From Planctomycetaceae bacterium (GTDB taxonomy: Bacteria > Planctomycetota > Planctomycetia > Planctomycetales > Planctomycetaceae): a DNA stretch of 18,339 nt. Position numbers and translations under genes: made by a program. Below are positions 1 through 7,544 of the stretch, one piece after another. The DNA lies in contig JAJDEK010000495.1 in assembly GCA_029259875.1 (NCBI GenBank), forward strand, positions 1 to 18,339, read 5' to 3'. The notes under the pieces are model-generated. The model was not told the origin of the DNA. It searched no databases and saw nothing but the letters and a program-made list of their open reading frames with translations. Within the stretch, counting starts at the first letter, position 1, and every line of letters begins with the position of its first letter.

Positions 1-51
1 ACAGTTCGCATCACTGGGCTATTTAATATTGATTCGAACGATCATGGATGA
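1..51 (+). CDS. possible 3' end of an upstream gene (partial)
   Basis: Frame 1 is open from the left edge to a TGA at 49-51 and would encode a 16-residue tail, TVRITGLFNIDSNDHG. Its codons resemble those of the neighbouring genes, and the stop lies 10 bases before the chosen secretin ATG at 62, as expected inside an operon. The fragment is too short to assign to a family. By context it could be a pilus-assembly gene such as a PilO/PilP-type protein, but that is a guess. The frame may also be open by chance. Confidence 0.3.
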   Translation, partial: TVRITGLFNIDSNDHG

Positions 52-61
52 TGGTCGAAAC

Positions 62-2416
62 ATGAAAAGACAATTTTTTATACCGGCATTCTGGGCAACG
101 CTGACAGGACTGTCGCTTCTGTTGATAGCCGCCATGACAGATGTCAAAACTCCTCAATCTCTGTTTATTTCACCTCACCACCAAGAGAAATCACAACGCA
201 TTGAGATTGAGCCCGTTGTCAGCAAAAAATTTACATTGCCAGAAGCAGAGCCGCGAATATCTGTTTCAAATCAGAATGTGATAACAAAAACGGTTTCACC
301 GCAACAGATTCCGGAAATGACACCCATACAACCAGAGACACGGGCGCAACCGGTTTCACTCCAAAAGAAATCCGTCCGCTCGCGGATTCTGATCGAACCA
401 GGCATCGAAATTTCCACTGCTCCAAAAACAAACCTAAAGCGTGCGCACTCTGTGCAATTTAATGTGGCCTCCAATTCGGACCTGACAACGAATGAGCCAG
501 AGTCTTCCAAAATGGAACTGCGTTTGGCGAGTTTGACCAAACAAGTCGATCGTCTCGCGAATCTGCAAATTCAGTCACGTCAACGATCCAATATTGAATT
601 GGTGCAAAATACAGACCGACTTGAACAGGCAACCAAATTGTTACAACAAATGCAGCAAATGAATCAGTTGCGTGATTTAGAACGCAAGCTGGACAGCATG
701 CAGCAAAAGCCCGCAGAGCAGTCAGCAAACTCGGAGAAAAAAACGACGACACAGAGCACAACAGCGCCGCAAACGGAACAGCCAGAAAACACTGCGAAAA
801 ATCAGAACAAGCCACTACTCAAAGTGAGTCCCAACAATGATTCAAAGGAAACGTTTTCTTTGCAAATTCAAGATGCAGAAATCATGCAGGTTTTGGATAT
901 GCTCGGTGAACTTTCCGAAACGAATATTCTAGCAGGGCAGGGAGTGACTGGTACTATTACAGCCAATTTAAAGAACGTGACTCCCAGACAAGCTCTGGAT
1001 GCGATTTTGCGTTCTCGCGATTTAACCTCGGAAAAAGAAGGGGCGTTTACTTATGTAATGACTCAGGCGGAAATGGAACAGAAAAAGAAGTCCAACCGCA
1101 AAGTGGTCACAAAGTTATATACTCCCTTCTATGTTAGTGCTAAAGAATTACAGAACCTGATTACCCCCTTATTAACGGAGAATGTCGGGCTTATTTCATT
1201 AACCACTCCCAGTGAAATTGGTATTTCGCCTGATGAAACGAATGCCGGTGGTGATTCGTTTGCTCAGAATGACGCCATAGTGGTTCGCGATTACCCTGAA
1301 ATTCTAGAAGAAGTGGACCGTTTACTGGAAAAAATGGACGTGCCTCCCATGCAAGTCGTGATTGAAGCAATGATCATCAGTGTATTGCTGAATGACGATA
1401 TGCGATTCGGAGTGAATTTTGCCATGTTGGGAGACAATGGTAGAAGCTTGCTCGTAGATGGCAACGGTCAGACCTTGAACAACGCTAGTGGTTTTCCAGG
1501 TTCCGGAGGTAGTTCCATTGTGCCACCAACGGGACAGTTTATTGCAGATGTAGCTGGCCTGAAATACGGTTTTTTACGCGGCGATATTAGTGGATTCGTC
1601 GAAGCACTGGAAGACATTACCGAAACCAATTTGATTGCTTCACCTCAGTTGAGAGCCTTAAACAAACAGAAAGCCGAACTGATCATCGGTGATCGAATTA
1701 GTTATTCTACCATTACACAAAATGGCAACACTTCGATCCAGAACGTCAACTTCCTGGACTCGGGTATTGTTCTCAACATGCGACCCTTTATTACCCCCGA
1801 TGGGCAAATTCGCATGGAAATTCATCCGGAACGAAGTACTGCTACAATCAGTGAGGTCACAGACCTTCCCGATTTACAAACAACAGAAGTTACTACCAAT
1901 GTAATGGTTCATGATGGCCATACTGTTGTCATCGGCGGCTTAATCGAAGAACGAGCTAATAATACAAAAAATCAAGTACCGTTTTTAGGGGCGATTCCTG
2001 TGATTGGCAATGCATTTCGCCTGCAACGGGAAACACTAAGACGCACGGAACTGATTATTCTGATTACTCCCCGCATTATACACCCTGAGACTGCTCGGGT
2101 TGAGGGAGAAACGCTGGAATATGAAGCGGCAGAACGTATAGAAGCGTTTAAAGAAAACTTTCTGCCCATCAATCAAGTACGTATTGTTCAGTCACATATC
2201 AAGCAAGCGAAGAAATACCTGAGGATCGGCAATTTACCTAAAGCGAAGTTACACATCAATACGGCAGTCCGCCTGGATAAGAACAATATTGAAGCGATCC
2301 AATTACAAAAATATATTCAGGAAGCGCTGAAAAATCGAAATCGGAGTCTGATTGGCCTACCCCCTACGCAAGAAGCGGCAGAAGTACATATTCCCTCGCT
2401 GGAGGGAGATCCTTAA
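62..2416 (+). CDS. secretin, outer-membrane channel of a type IV pilus / type II secretion-like system
   Basis: Forms the multimeric outer-membrane pore through which a pilus or pseudopilus-driven substrate passes. The ATG at 62 starts a clear signal sequence (MKRQFF then a hydrophobic stretch to about residue 26). An in-frame ATG at 44 and a TTG at 29 only add a hydrophilic leader. A long proline/glutamine-rich periplasmic linker follows, with a Q-rich probable coiled coil at about 150-220. Then come an STN-like domain (about 263-340), a secretin N-type domain (about 343-433) and the C-terminal secretin beta domain (about 433-672). The latter carries the signature VPFLGAIPVIGNAF near residue 640 and a closing strand ELIILITPRII. 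Unusually, about 110 residues follow, including a TPR-like helical pair at about 703-747. At 784 residues it is longer than many PilQ/GspD proteins because of the linker and tail. The family call is secure; the PilQ versus GspD choice rests on the neighbouring pilB, pilT and pilC. Confidence 0.93.
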   Translation: MKRQFFIPAFWATLTGLSLLLIAAMTDVKTPQSLFISPHHQEKSQRIEIEPVVSKKFTLPEAEPRISVSNQNVITKTVSPQQIPEMTPIQPETRAQPVSLQKKSVRSRILIEPGIEISTAPKTNLKRAHSVQFNVASNSDLTTNEPESSKMELRLASLTKQVDRLANLQIQSRQRSNIELVQNTDRLEQATKLLQQMQQMNQLRDLERKLDSMQQKPAEQSANSEKKTTTQSTTAPQTEQPENTAKNQNKPLLKVSPNNDSKETFSLQIQDAEIMQVLDMLGELSETNILAGQGVTGTITANLKNVTPRQALDAILRSRDLTSEKEGAFTYVMTQAEMEQKKKSNRKVVTKLYTPFYVSAKELQNLITPLLTENVGLISLTTPSEIGISPDETNAGGDSFAQNDAIVVRDYPEILEEVDRLLEKMDVPPMQVVIEAMIISVLLNDDMRFGVNFAMLGDNGRSLLVDGNGQTLNNASGFPGSGGSSIVPPTGQFIADVAGLKYGFLRGDISGFVEALEDITETNLIASPQLRALNKQKAELIIGDRISYSTITQNGNTSIQNVNFLDSGIVLNMRPFITPDGQIRMEIHPERSTATISEVTDLPDLQTTEVTTNVMVHDGHTVVIGGLIEERANNTKNQVPFLGAIPVIGNAFRLQRETLRRTELIILITPRIIHPETARVEGETLEYEAAERIEAFKENFLPINQVRIVQSHIKQAKKYLRIGNLPKAKLHINTAVRLDKNNIEAIQLQKYIQEALKNRNRSLIGLPPTQEAAEVHIPSLEGDP
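2401..2408 (+). promoter_or_regulatory. ribosome binding site of the TPR lipoprotein gene
   Basis: The purine run GGAGGGAG lies inside the last secretin codons, about 10 bases before the ATG at 2419. It supports that start and, with the 2-base gap between the genes, suggests coupled translation. Confidence 0.55.
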
Positions 2417-2418
2417 AC

Positions 2419-3480
2419 ATGCTCCAGCACGGTCATTCCTCTTTACAATCTTTAATGCGACTGTTCTGCCTAGCGCCTCTATTCTGCTACGGTTGTCAGC
2501 ACATTCCTCTTTCGAGTTCCTCTTTTGTAACGAAACATGCAACGGAAACTGAGAACCCCAAGCAGGTAAATTTTGCTGCAGACAAAAAGAGCACTTCTCC
2601 CTTCAATCAGCAGGCAAACGAGCTAGTCCAGCAGGCACTCGGCCATTATTCAAACGGTGAATTGAACCAGGCGAAAGTCCTACTGGCATCAGCTCGCGAA
2701 ATTGATCCCGGTCATATCGGCACATTTGAAATCGAAGCACAGCTTTCATATGACATGGGAAATCAAAACCAATTTCTACAATCATTGCGCGCGATTCGTG
2801 CGGCCAGCCCACATGATTCGGAAAAACAGAGTGCTATCGGAACTCTGTTTTTTCAGGCGGGACAGACCGAGGAAGGTATCTCGTGTCTGAAGCGCGCCAT
2901 CGAATTAAAACCGTATGATGAAGATTATGCACTCAAATTAGCTGCATTCTATGAGCAAACAGGGATGACTGGTGAAGCTCAGAACGTGCTCTTACGCGCT
3001 TTGCACACTACGCCCGGCAGTCGCCGACTTCCTATTGCCCTGGGTCGCGTTTGTGAAGCAAACCAACAGTGGGACCAAGCTAGAATCTATTATGCTATGG
3101 TTGTAAATCACTTCCCCAAAAATCATATCTGGAGGAAGCATCTTGCTCGATGTCTTTACTATTCGGAACATTATTCTGAGGCGTTTGAACAATTTGCCAT
3201 CTGTCAGAAAAATGATCCAGAATCGCTTTCGATTTCGGAAATGATTGCGTTCGGGGATACCGCTCTGCGAATTGGTAATCTTGAAAAAGCCCAACACCTC
3301 TTTGATGAGATCTCCGCTGCCCATCAACATCAATTACTCCACGTGGAGATACTACGAGGGTTATGCGCAATAAACCGCGGTCAGAATATCAGCGCAAAAA
3401 CTATTATCGACACAGCCCGTACAAAGTGGCCTACTGACCCTACCCTATTGCAAGTCGCATCCTTGCTCCCCTCTCCATAG
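2419..3480 (+). CDS. TPR-repeat lipoprotein, candidate pilotin/assembly factor of the secretin
   Basis: 353 residues. The N-terminus has a hydrophobic stretch ending in FCYGC at about residues 22-26, which reads as an imperfect lipobox, so the protein is probably lipid-anchored; an internal ATG at 2455 would give a more compact signal peptide. The rest is helical tetratricopeptide repeats from about residue 60 to 340, with recurring small-residue/aromatic spacing and elements such as AIELKPYDEDYALKLAAFYEQ. TPR lipoproteins of the PilF/PilW kind help secretins assemble in the outer membrane in type IV pilus systems. The position 2 bases after the secretin stop makes that role likely here, but it is inferred from context, since TPR sequence alone does not define function. 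It could instead be a general scaffold. It ends before a 231-base gap, so it may be the last gene of the upstream transcript. Confidence 0.85.
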   Translation: MLQHGHSSLQSLMRLFCLAPLFCYGCQHIPLSSSSFVTKHATETENPKQVNFAADKKSTSPFNQQANELVQQALGHYSNGELNQAKVLLASAREIDPGHIGTFEIEAQLSYDMGNQNQFLQSLRAIRAASPHDSEKQSAIGTLFFQAGQTEEGISCLKRAIELKPYDEDYALKLAAFYEQTGMTGEAQNVLLRALHTTPGSRRLPIALGRVCEANQQWDQARIYYAMVVNHFPKNHIWRKHLARCLYYSEHYSEAFEQFAICQKNDPESLSISEMIAFGDTALRIGNLEKAQHLFDEISAAHQHQLLHVEILRGLCAINRGQNISAKTIIDTARTKWPTDPTLLQVASLLPSP

Positions 3481-3504
3481 TCTAACCACTCGCTTCATGC
3501 AGAA

Positions 3505-3538
3505 TATGAACACATCGATACTTCTTGATTTGTTCATA
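3505..3538 (+). terminator. hairpin after the TPR gene, possible transcript end
   Basis: TATGAACA (3505-3512) is perfectly inverted as TGTTCATA (3531-3538). Inside it, ATCGA (3514-3518) can pair with TTGAT (3525-3529), leaving a 6-base loop. The hairpin begins 25 bases after the TPR stop. No U-tract follows, so it is not a classical intrinsic terminator. It could mark an RNA 3' end or processing site, or be a protein-binding palindrome. Confidence 0.35.
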
Positions 3539-3557
3539 CCATTCTCGATTACAGAAT

Positions 3558-3586
3558 TGGACAACCTGCATTTTGTAACCTAGATT
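3558..3586 (+). promoter_or_regulatory. candidate sigma-70 promoter for the kinase-to-pilC genes
   Basis: TGGACA (3558-3563, 5 of 6 to TTGACA) and TAGATT (3581-3586, 4 of 6 to TATAAT) are separated by 17 bases. The predicted start near 3593 would place the following hairpins at the 5' end of the message. Such matches also arise by chance. Confidence 0.35.
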
Positions 3587-3594
3587 TAAGTGGT

Positions 3595-3639
3595 GAGATA
3601 CCTCCACCTCTTATAGCTAGAGGTCTAAGAAGCTATCTC
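3595..3639 (+). promoter_or_regulatory. leader hairpin with two competing foldings
   Basis: Folding A: an outer stem GAGATA (3595-3600) with TATCTC (3634-3639) encloses a perfect inner stem ACCTCT (3606-3611) with AGAGGT (3619-3624). Folding B: ATAGCT (3613-3618), which is most of the inner loop, pairs with AGCTAT (3631-3636), which overlaps the outer stem. A and B exclude each other, as in attenuators or RNA switches. It matches no riboswitch class I recognise, and no energy was computed. Confidence 0.35.
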
Positions 3640-3669
3640 TTAATCTGGAAGACGTAAATGTGTTCTTCG

Positions 3670-3701
3670 TTTTTCAGTAGTACGTAGAAACTACTGAGAA
3701 A
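3670..3701 (+). promoter_or_regulatory. 12-bp hairpin just upstream of the kinase start
   Basis: Positions 3670-3681 pair with 3690-3701 over 12 base pairs with a single G-U, around an 8-base loop; the core is CAGTAGT/ACTACTG. It ends 10 bases before the ATG at 3712, where the ribosome would land. The T-run is on the 5' arm and no T-run follows on either strand, so it is not an intrinsic terminator. Control of translation of the kinase gene is a possible role. Confidence 0.4.
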
Positions 3702-3711
3702 GTCATCGGCA

Positions 3712-5178
3712 ATGAATAGCTATGGTAAATACTGGTTACTGGTGCTGCTGCTCTTAGTAGTGAGCTGCGCAGATAACCTCCTGATAACTAATCAGTTAGT
3801 GAGTCCGGCAGTTGCGTTTGTGATCTCACTGATTGCGTCGTTGGCCGGTTGGTTCTGGTTAGTCAAAACCATCGAAAAAGACCGCAATCAAATCGCTTCC
3901 TATTTACGAAACCCTGGATTAAAGCGACCAGGCTTCCAACGTAGAAACTTTTTCGGAAACGTCTTTGCAGAAGCGATTCAGAAAATCGAGGATTCTGGTA
4001 GCGAGTTGGTCTCGACGAAACAAGTCAAAACCATGCTCAAGGCCCGTTTGAACACTTCGCTCAAAAAAGAGCTTCTGATGGAATCCGTAATCAAGAATCT
4101 GGATTATGGTATCCTGATATTTGACGCACAACATGAGCTTGAATTTTCGAATCCTGCCGCTGGTCCATTTCTGATGGACGAAGCTAGCCATAATCAAAAT
4201 TATTCCGACTCAAGTTTGTCGCTCAGCAAAGCATTAACAAACAATTCCATTATACCAGAGCTCGCCAAACTACTGGCAAAGACATTCGAGCGTAGAGATG
4301 CTACGCTTCGCAGACGCGCAGAATTTGATCTTACATCCAACGATTCTACTAATTACTACCGCGCTGTTGCCACCAATCTCTGGGATGAAAACCTGTCGAT
4401 ACTGGGTACGATGATTGTGGTTGAAAATATTGGCGAAGAGCAGAATGAAAAAACGAAACATGCTGAATTTGTGTCTTCAGTTGCACATGAGTTAAAAACA
4501 CCGATGTCGGGAATCAAAGCTTATGTAGAAATGCTATTGGATGGTGACTGTGATGAACAGGAAGCACAAGAACTTTACGGGTTTATGAATGACCAGATTG
4601 ATCGCCTCACACGATTGGTAAACAGTATGCTCAATCTCGCGAGAATCGAAAGTGGTGTCATCGAAATCAAGCGGCATGACTATGAGTTGAACGATATACT
4701 GAAAACAGCGGCCGACGTAATCTCACCCAATGCTGCAGAGAAAGAGATTTCATTTATCACAGAATTAAGTGATCTTTATTTACCTGTGCATGTAGATAAT
4801 GACATGTTCGGACAGGCAATTATTAATCTTTTATCGAACGCGGTTAAGTATACACCTAACGGGCACGAAGTACGCTTGCGAAGTCGAATGGAAGATGCTT
4901 CAGCTGTGATTGAAATTCGAGATACTGGGATGGGCATTCCGGAGAAGTCTCTGCCTCATATATTTGAACGATTCTATCGAGTTCCAGAAAACAATGGTTC
5001 TGCAGCCGGAACCGGTTTGGGACTTGCTTTAGTCCACTTTATCGTCACCAATGTGCACAATGGTTCGATCTCAATTCAATCCAAAGTAAACGAAGGAACC
5101 TGTTTTAATATCACGATTCCGTTGGGCCACCAGGAAAAGAAAAAAGTCCGTCGAGTCGCCTCACCGGCGATTGTCTGA
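3712..5178 (+). CDS. membrane-bound sensor histidine kinase with PAS-like domain
   Basis: 488 residues. Autophosphorylates on histidine in response to an unknown signal and passes phosphate to a response regulator. Two transmembrane segments (about 7-22 and 31-51) are joined by a very short loop, so there is almost no extracytoplasmic sensor and the signal is probably cytoplasmic or within the membrane. A PAS-like region (about 125-240) follows, then the HisKA dimerisation helix pair with phosphoacceptor His259 in the motif SSVAHELKTPM. The HATPase_c domain (about 358-476) has an N-box with Asn376 (INLLSNAVKYTP), a G1 box at DTGMGIP (404-410), an FxRFYR F-box and a G2 box GTGLGL (433-438). 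All catalytic motifs are intact, as in PhoR/VicK-type kinases. The receiver encoded just downstream is the likely partner. No ribosome site is evident, but the start lies next to a strong hairpin. Confidence 0.93.
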   Translation: MNSYGKYWLLVLLLLVVSCADNLLITNQLVSPAVAFVISLIASLAGWFWLVKTIEKDRNQIASYLRNPGLKRPGFQRRNFFGNVFAEAIQKIEDSGSELVSTKQVKTMLKARLNTSLKKELLMESVIKNLDYGILIFDAQHELEFSNPAAGPFLMDEASHNQNYSDSSLSLSKALTNNSIIPELAKLLAKTFERRDATLRRRAEFDLTSNDSTNYYRAVATNLWDENLSILGTMIVVENIGEEQNEKTKHAEFVSSVAHELKTPMSGIKAYVEMLLDGDCDEQEAQELYGFMNDQIDRLTRLVNSMLNLARIESGVIEIKRHDYELNDILKTAADVISPNAAEKEISFITELSDLYLPVHVDNDMFGQAIINLLSNAVKYTPNGHEVRLRSRMEDASAVIEIRDTGMGIPEKSLPHIFERFYRVPENNGSAAGTGLGLALVHFIVTNVHNGSISIQSKVNEGTCFNITIPLGHQEKKKVRRVASPAIV

Positions 5179-5221
5179 GCAACATAGTACTAAAAGTTCC
5201 AAGTGAAAATAGTAATTTGAC

Positions 5222-5226
5222 AAAGG
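5222..5226 (+). promoter_or_regulatory. ribosome binding site that decides the receiver start
   Basis: AAAGG sits 8 bases before the ATG at 5235. This favours that ATG over the in-frame TTG at 5217, which would place the site inside the coding region. Confidence 0.45.
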
Positions 5227-5234
5227 TAGTAAAA

Positions 5235-5624
5235 ATGGTTCCTCTTATTTATGTCTGTGATGATGATTCACACATTGTCCGAGCCATCTGCATGAAACTC
5301 AAGAAAGCGGGACTTGAAGTAGAAGGCTTCCGTGATGGGTTTAGTTGTTGGGAAAAAGTTCAACAGCAAGCCCCTGATATGATTATTACGGATTTACAAA
5401 TGCCGTGTATGAATGGAATAGAACTCTGTGGAAAAATTCGCAACTTTCCTAATACTCAAACAATCCCTGTTACGTTATTAACCGGCAAGGGTTTTGAGTT
5501 CGACCACGATGAATATATGCAAACGCTAAAAATAAACAACGTCATGGTCAAACCCTTCAGCCCCAAAAAATTATTAATACAGGTCCAGGAAAGCTTGAAC
5601 ATCACTAATGATGTGATTGCCTAG
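5235..5624 (+). CDS. single-domain response regulator (stand-alone receiver)
   Basis: 129 residues from the ATG at 5235; an in-frame TTG at 5217 would add six residues unlike any receiver N-terminus. It is one complete CheY-like domain: acidic pocket Asp9-Asp10-Asp11, phosphoacceptor Asp53 in IITDLQMP, switch residue Thr83 and Lys106 in VMVKPFSP. Only about 20 residues follow the Lys, so there is no DNA-binding or enzymatic output domain, and it must act by protein contact, as CheY, PilG or PilH do. It lies 56 bases after the kinase stop and 44 bases before a diguanylate cyclase gene, in a run that leads to the pilus ATPases. A pilus-motor or cyclase-directed target is plausible but inferred. 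Confidence 0.9.
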   Translation: MVPLIYVCDDDSHIVRAICMKLKKAGLEVEGFRDGFSCWEKVQQQAPDMIITDLQMPCMNGIELCGKIRNFPNTQTIPVTLLTGKGFEFDHDEYMQTLKINNVMVKPFSPKKLLIQVQESLNITNDVIA

Positions 5625-5668
5625 AAGCTCAACAACACAAAAACACAAACTTACTGAAAATATTAACT

Positions 5669-7180
5669 ATGCGAAATTATTATGCTGCCATCCAGTTCTG
5701 GTCCTACGCACTGTTGGTAGTCTGCCTATGTCCGCTCGCTGTCTTACTGGGTACGTACATGGACTGGCCACTTGGTGCAGCCCCGTTGCTTTTACTCACT
5801 CTACCCACGATTCTGGCCGCGGTTTCTTCACCTCGGATCTGTTACTGGACTATCACGGTATTATCTGTTTGTGCTTGTTTTGCTGAAGTCCTCTTCAGAA
5901 CAGACATCAGTGAAGTTAACCCGACTTACGTCCTGAGTATTTTGAGCGCCGCTGTACTCATAGGGATGACATTATTGATCGACCTCTATGTCGGTAAATT
6001 ACAGAAGACCATTTCCCAATTTGATGCTCAAAACGATGAATTGGTTCGTCGATTATATGAATCCCAAAAAGAAATCACGCCCGGTTTCGACAATACCAAT
6101 TCTCTCGCTGAAACAGCAGACACAGAACTGGATGACCCCTCAGATACGAGTCCTACAGAGAAAGATGTCAACTATCCATTATTATTACTGACACTACAGG
6201 ATATTGGTCGACGCATCTCAACCAATCAATCTAATGAGTCACTGATTCCTACGGTTATCAGCACTGCCAAAGCCTCTTTGCAATGTGAACACTGTCAGGT
6301 GTATCTGTGGGATAGTAAATCGCGTGCTCTGAAAAATCCGCTTCCTGTTCGATCTCGCGATAAACTCGATTACCGACCTGATCCGAACCAGGGAGTTGCT
6401 GCCTGGGTGATCGAAAATCGTCAGATTGTGATGAGAAACGATGCCGATCAGGACTATCGACTGAAAAGGATCCTGGAAGAAGATCCCCACATGCCGGATG
6501 CAATCGCTCCTTTGACTGTTGGTTCAGAATTAATTGGTCTGCTGATTATTGACAAAGTTGATCTTGATTCACCAACGATTGGAAGGTTGATTTACATCCT
6601 TTCTAATATCTATGCGTTGGGTATCAAGAATTCTCAATTATTCAAACGTATTGAAGAAATGGCGAGTCGTGATGGCTTAACAGGGCTACTTAATCACGCA
6701 ACGTTCCAGGAAAAGTTGCAAAAACTGACTAAAACTGCGGACGCACAATCGACGACGCTCAGCATCATCATGAGTGATATCGATCATTTTAAAACGTTCA
6801 ACGACTCCTTTGGCCATCAAGCGGGAGATTTTGTCTTAAAAGAAGTGGCCCGCATTTGGAAAACAGTCATGCCGGAAAATGCCATTGTTGCTCGCTACGG
6901 TGGCGAGGAATTTATCGGCGTACTGCTCGACCACGAGTATTCACAGGCGATGCAGATTGCCGAAGATTTACGCGAAACATTGGAAAACTTCCCTATCTTG
7001 TTCGAAGGACAACAACTTCAGGTAACCGCCAGCTTTGGAGTAACGGAATATAGACATCCCGCTTCCACTACCAACGAGTTCGTTCGCATCGCAGACGAAT
7101 ACTTATACAAGGCCAAAGAAAGCGGCAGAAATCAAGTGGTAGGAATGGCGCCTAACTCAACAAGAAAACCTAGTACATAG
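5669..7180 (+). CDS. membrane GAF-GGDEF diguanylate cyclase
   Basis: 503 residues. Predicted to make cyclic di-GMP from two GTP. The N-terminus has about four transmembrane segments within residues 10-110, then a linker/coiled coil, a GAF sensor domain (about 170-325) and a C-terminal GGDEF domain (about 330-495). The cyclase domain begins with DGLTGL (335-340), has the metal-binding SDIDHFK (Asp370) and an intact active site GGEEF (411-415). The RxxD product-inhibition site normally found a few residues before GGEEF is absent: the corresponding stretch reads PENA, so feedback inhibition through the I-site is unlikely. Gene order (kinase, receiver, cyclase, STAS, pilB) suggests its product acts on the pilus machinery. 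The activity itself is inferred from motifs. Confidence 0.92.
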   Translation: MRNYYAAIQFWSYALLVVCLCPLAVLLGTYMDWPLGAAPLLLLTLPTILAAVSSPRICYWTITVLSVCACFAEVLFRTDISEVNPTYVLSILSAAVLIGMTLLIDLYVGKLQKTISQFDAQNDELVRRLYESQKEITPGFDNTNSLAETADTELDDPSDTSPTEKDVNYPLLLLTLQDIGRRISTNQSNESLIPTVISTAKASLQCEHCQVYLWDSKSRALKNPLPVRSRDKLDYRPDPNQGVAAWVIENRQIVMRNDADQDYRLKRILEEDPHMPDAIAPLTVGSELIGLLIIDKVDLDSPTIGRLIYILSNIYALGIKNSQLFKRIEEMASRDGLTGLLNHATFQEKLQKLTKTADAQSTTLSIIMSDIDHFKTFNDSFGHQAGDFVLKEVARIWKTVMPENAIVARYGGEEFIGVLLDHEYSQAMQIAEDLRETLENFPILFEGQQLQVTASFGVTEYRHPASTTNEFVRIADEYLYKAKESGRNQVVGMAPNSTRKPST

Positions 7181-7191
7181 ACTTTGATTCC

Positions 7192-7527
7192 ATGCAGATT
7201 ACAACAGAAATTTTTGGAAGTGTGTTGGTTGCTCACACACCTGATGAATTGACGGATGATACATCTACAGAATTTGTAAATGCGCTTTCAGATGCCATTA
7301 ATGACCATCATTTTCAGGTTGTTCTACAAATGGATCGAAGCGAAGTCCTTGATAGTGCCGGTCTGACCGCCCTACTGGATTTACAGGATCTGACACGCGA
7401 ACAAGGCGGAAATCTCAAAATTAGTGGTCTAGAAGACCCCGGTAAGAAAATCTTGGAGATGACGCGACTTGATCAACGATTCGACTTGTTCGATTCTGTG
7501 ATCGATGCCGTCTCCAGTTTTCAATAA
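7192..7527 (+). CDS. STAS-domain protein, anti-anti-sigma (SpoIIAA/RsbV) type
   Basis: 111 residues, a single STAS domain of the usual length. The conserved phosphorylatable serine is Ser55 in [13 protein letters not shown], matching the D-S-x-G-L motif of anti-sigma antagonists. In partner-switching systems such proteins bind an anti-sigma kinase when unphosphorylated and are released when that kinase phosphorylates the serine. No RsbW-type kinase or PP2C phosphatase is encoded in the window, so its partner is elsewhere, or it has a non-sigma role as some STAS proteins in motility and cyclic di-GMP circuits do. It starts 11 bases after the cyclase stop and ends 17 bases before pilB, so it is almost certainly cotranscribed with both. 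Confidence 0.88.
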   Translation: MQITTEIFGSVLVAHTPDELTDDTSTEFVNALSDAINDHHFQVVLQMDRSEVLDSAGLTALLDLQDLTREQGGNLKISGLEDPGKKILEMTRLDQRFDLFDSVIDAVSSFQ

Positions 7528-7544
7528 ATAAACTGTGTCTCGAT

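Noticed and set aside
29..61. TTG at 29 or ATG at 44 as secretin start
   Set aside because: Both only add a hydrophilic leader before a normal signal peptide, and no ribosome site precedes either; the ATG at 62 gives a canonical export signal.
459..815. 118-codon minus-strand frame inside the secretin gene
   Set aside because: It is antisense to a low-complexity coding segment and looks like a shadow of it.
3670..3701. Intrinsic terminator before the kinase gene
   Set aside because: The stem is strong, but the T-run is on the 5' arm and no T-run follows on either strand.
5617..5886. 89-codon + strand frame across the receiver-cyclase junction
   Set aside because: It is an alternative frame of the cyclase N-terminus, whose membrane helices are convincing in the other frame.
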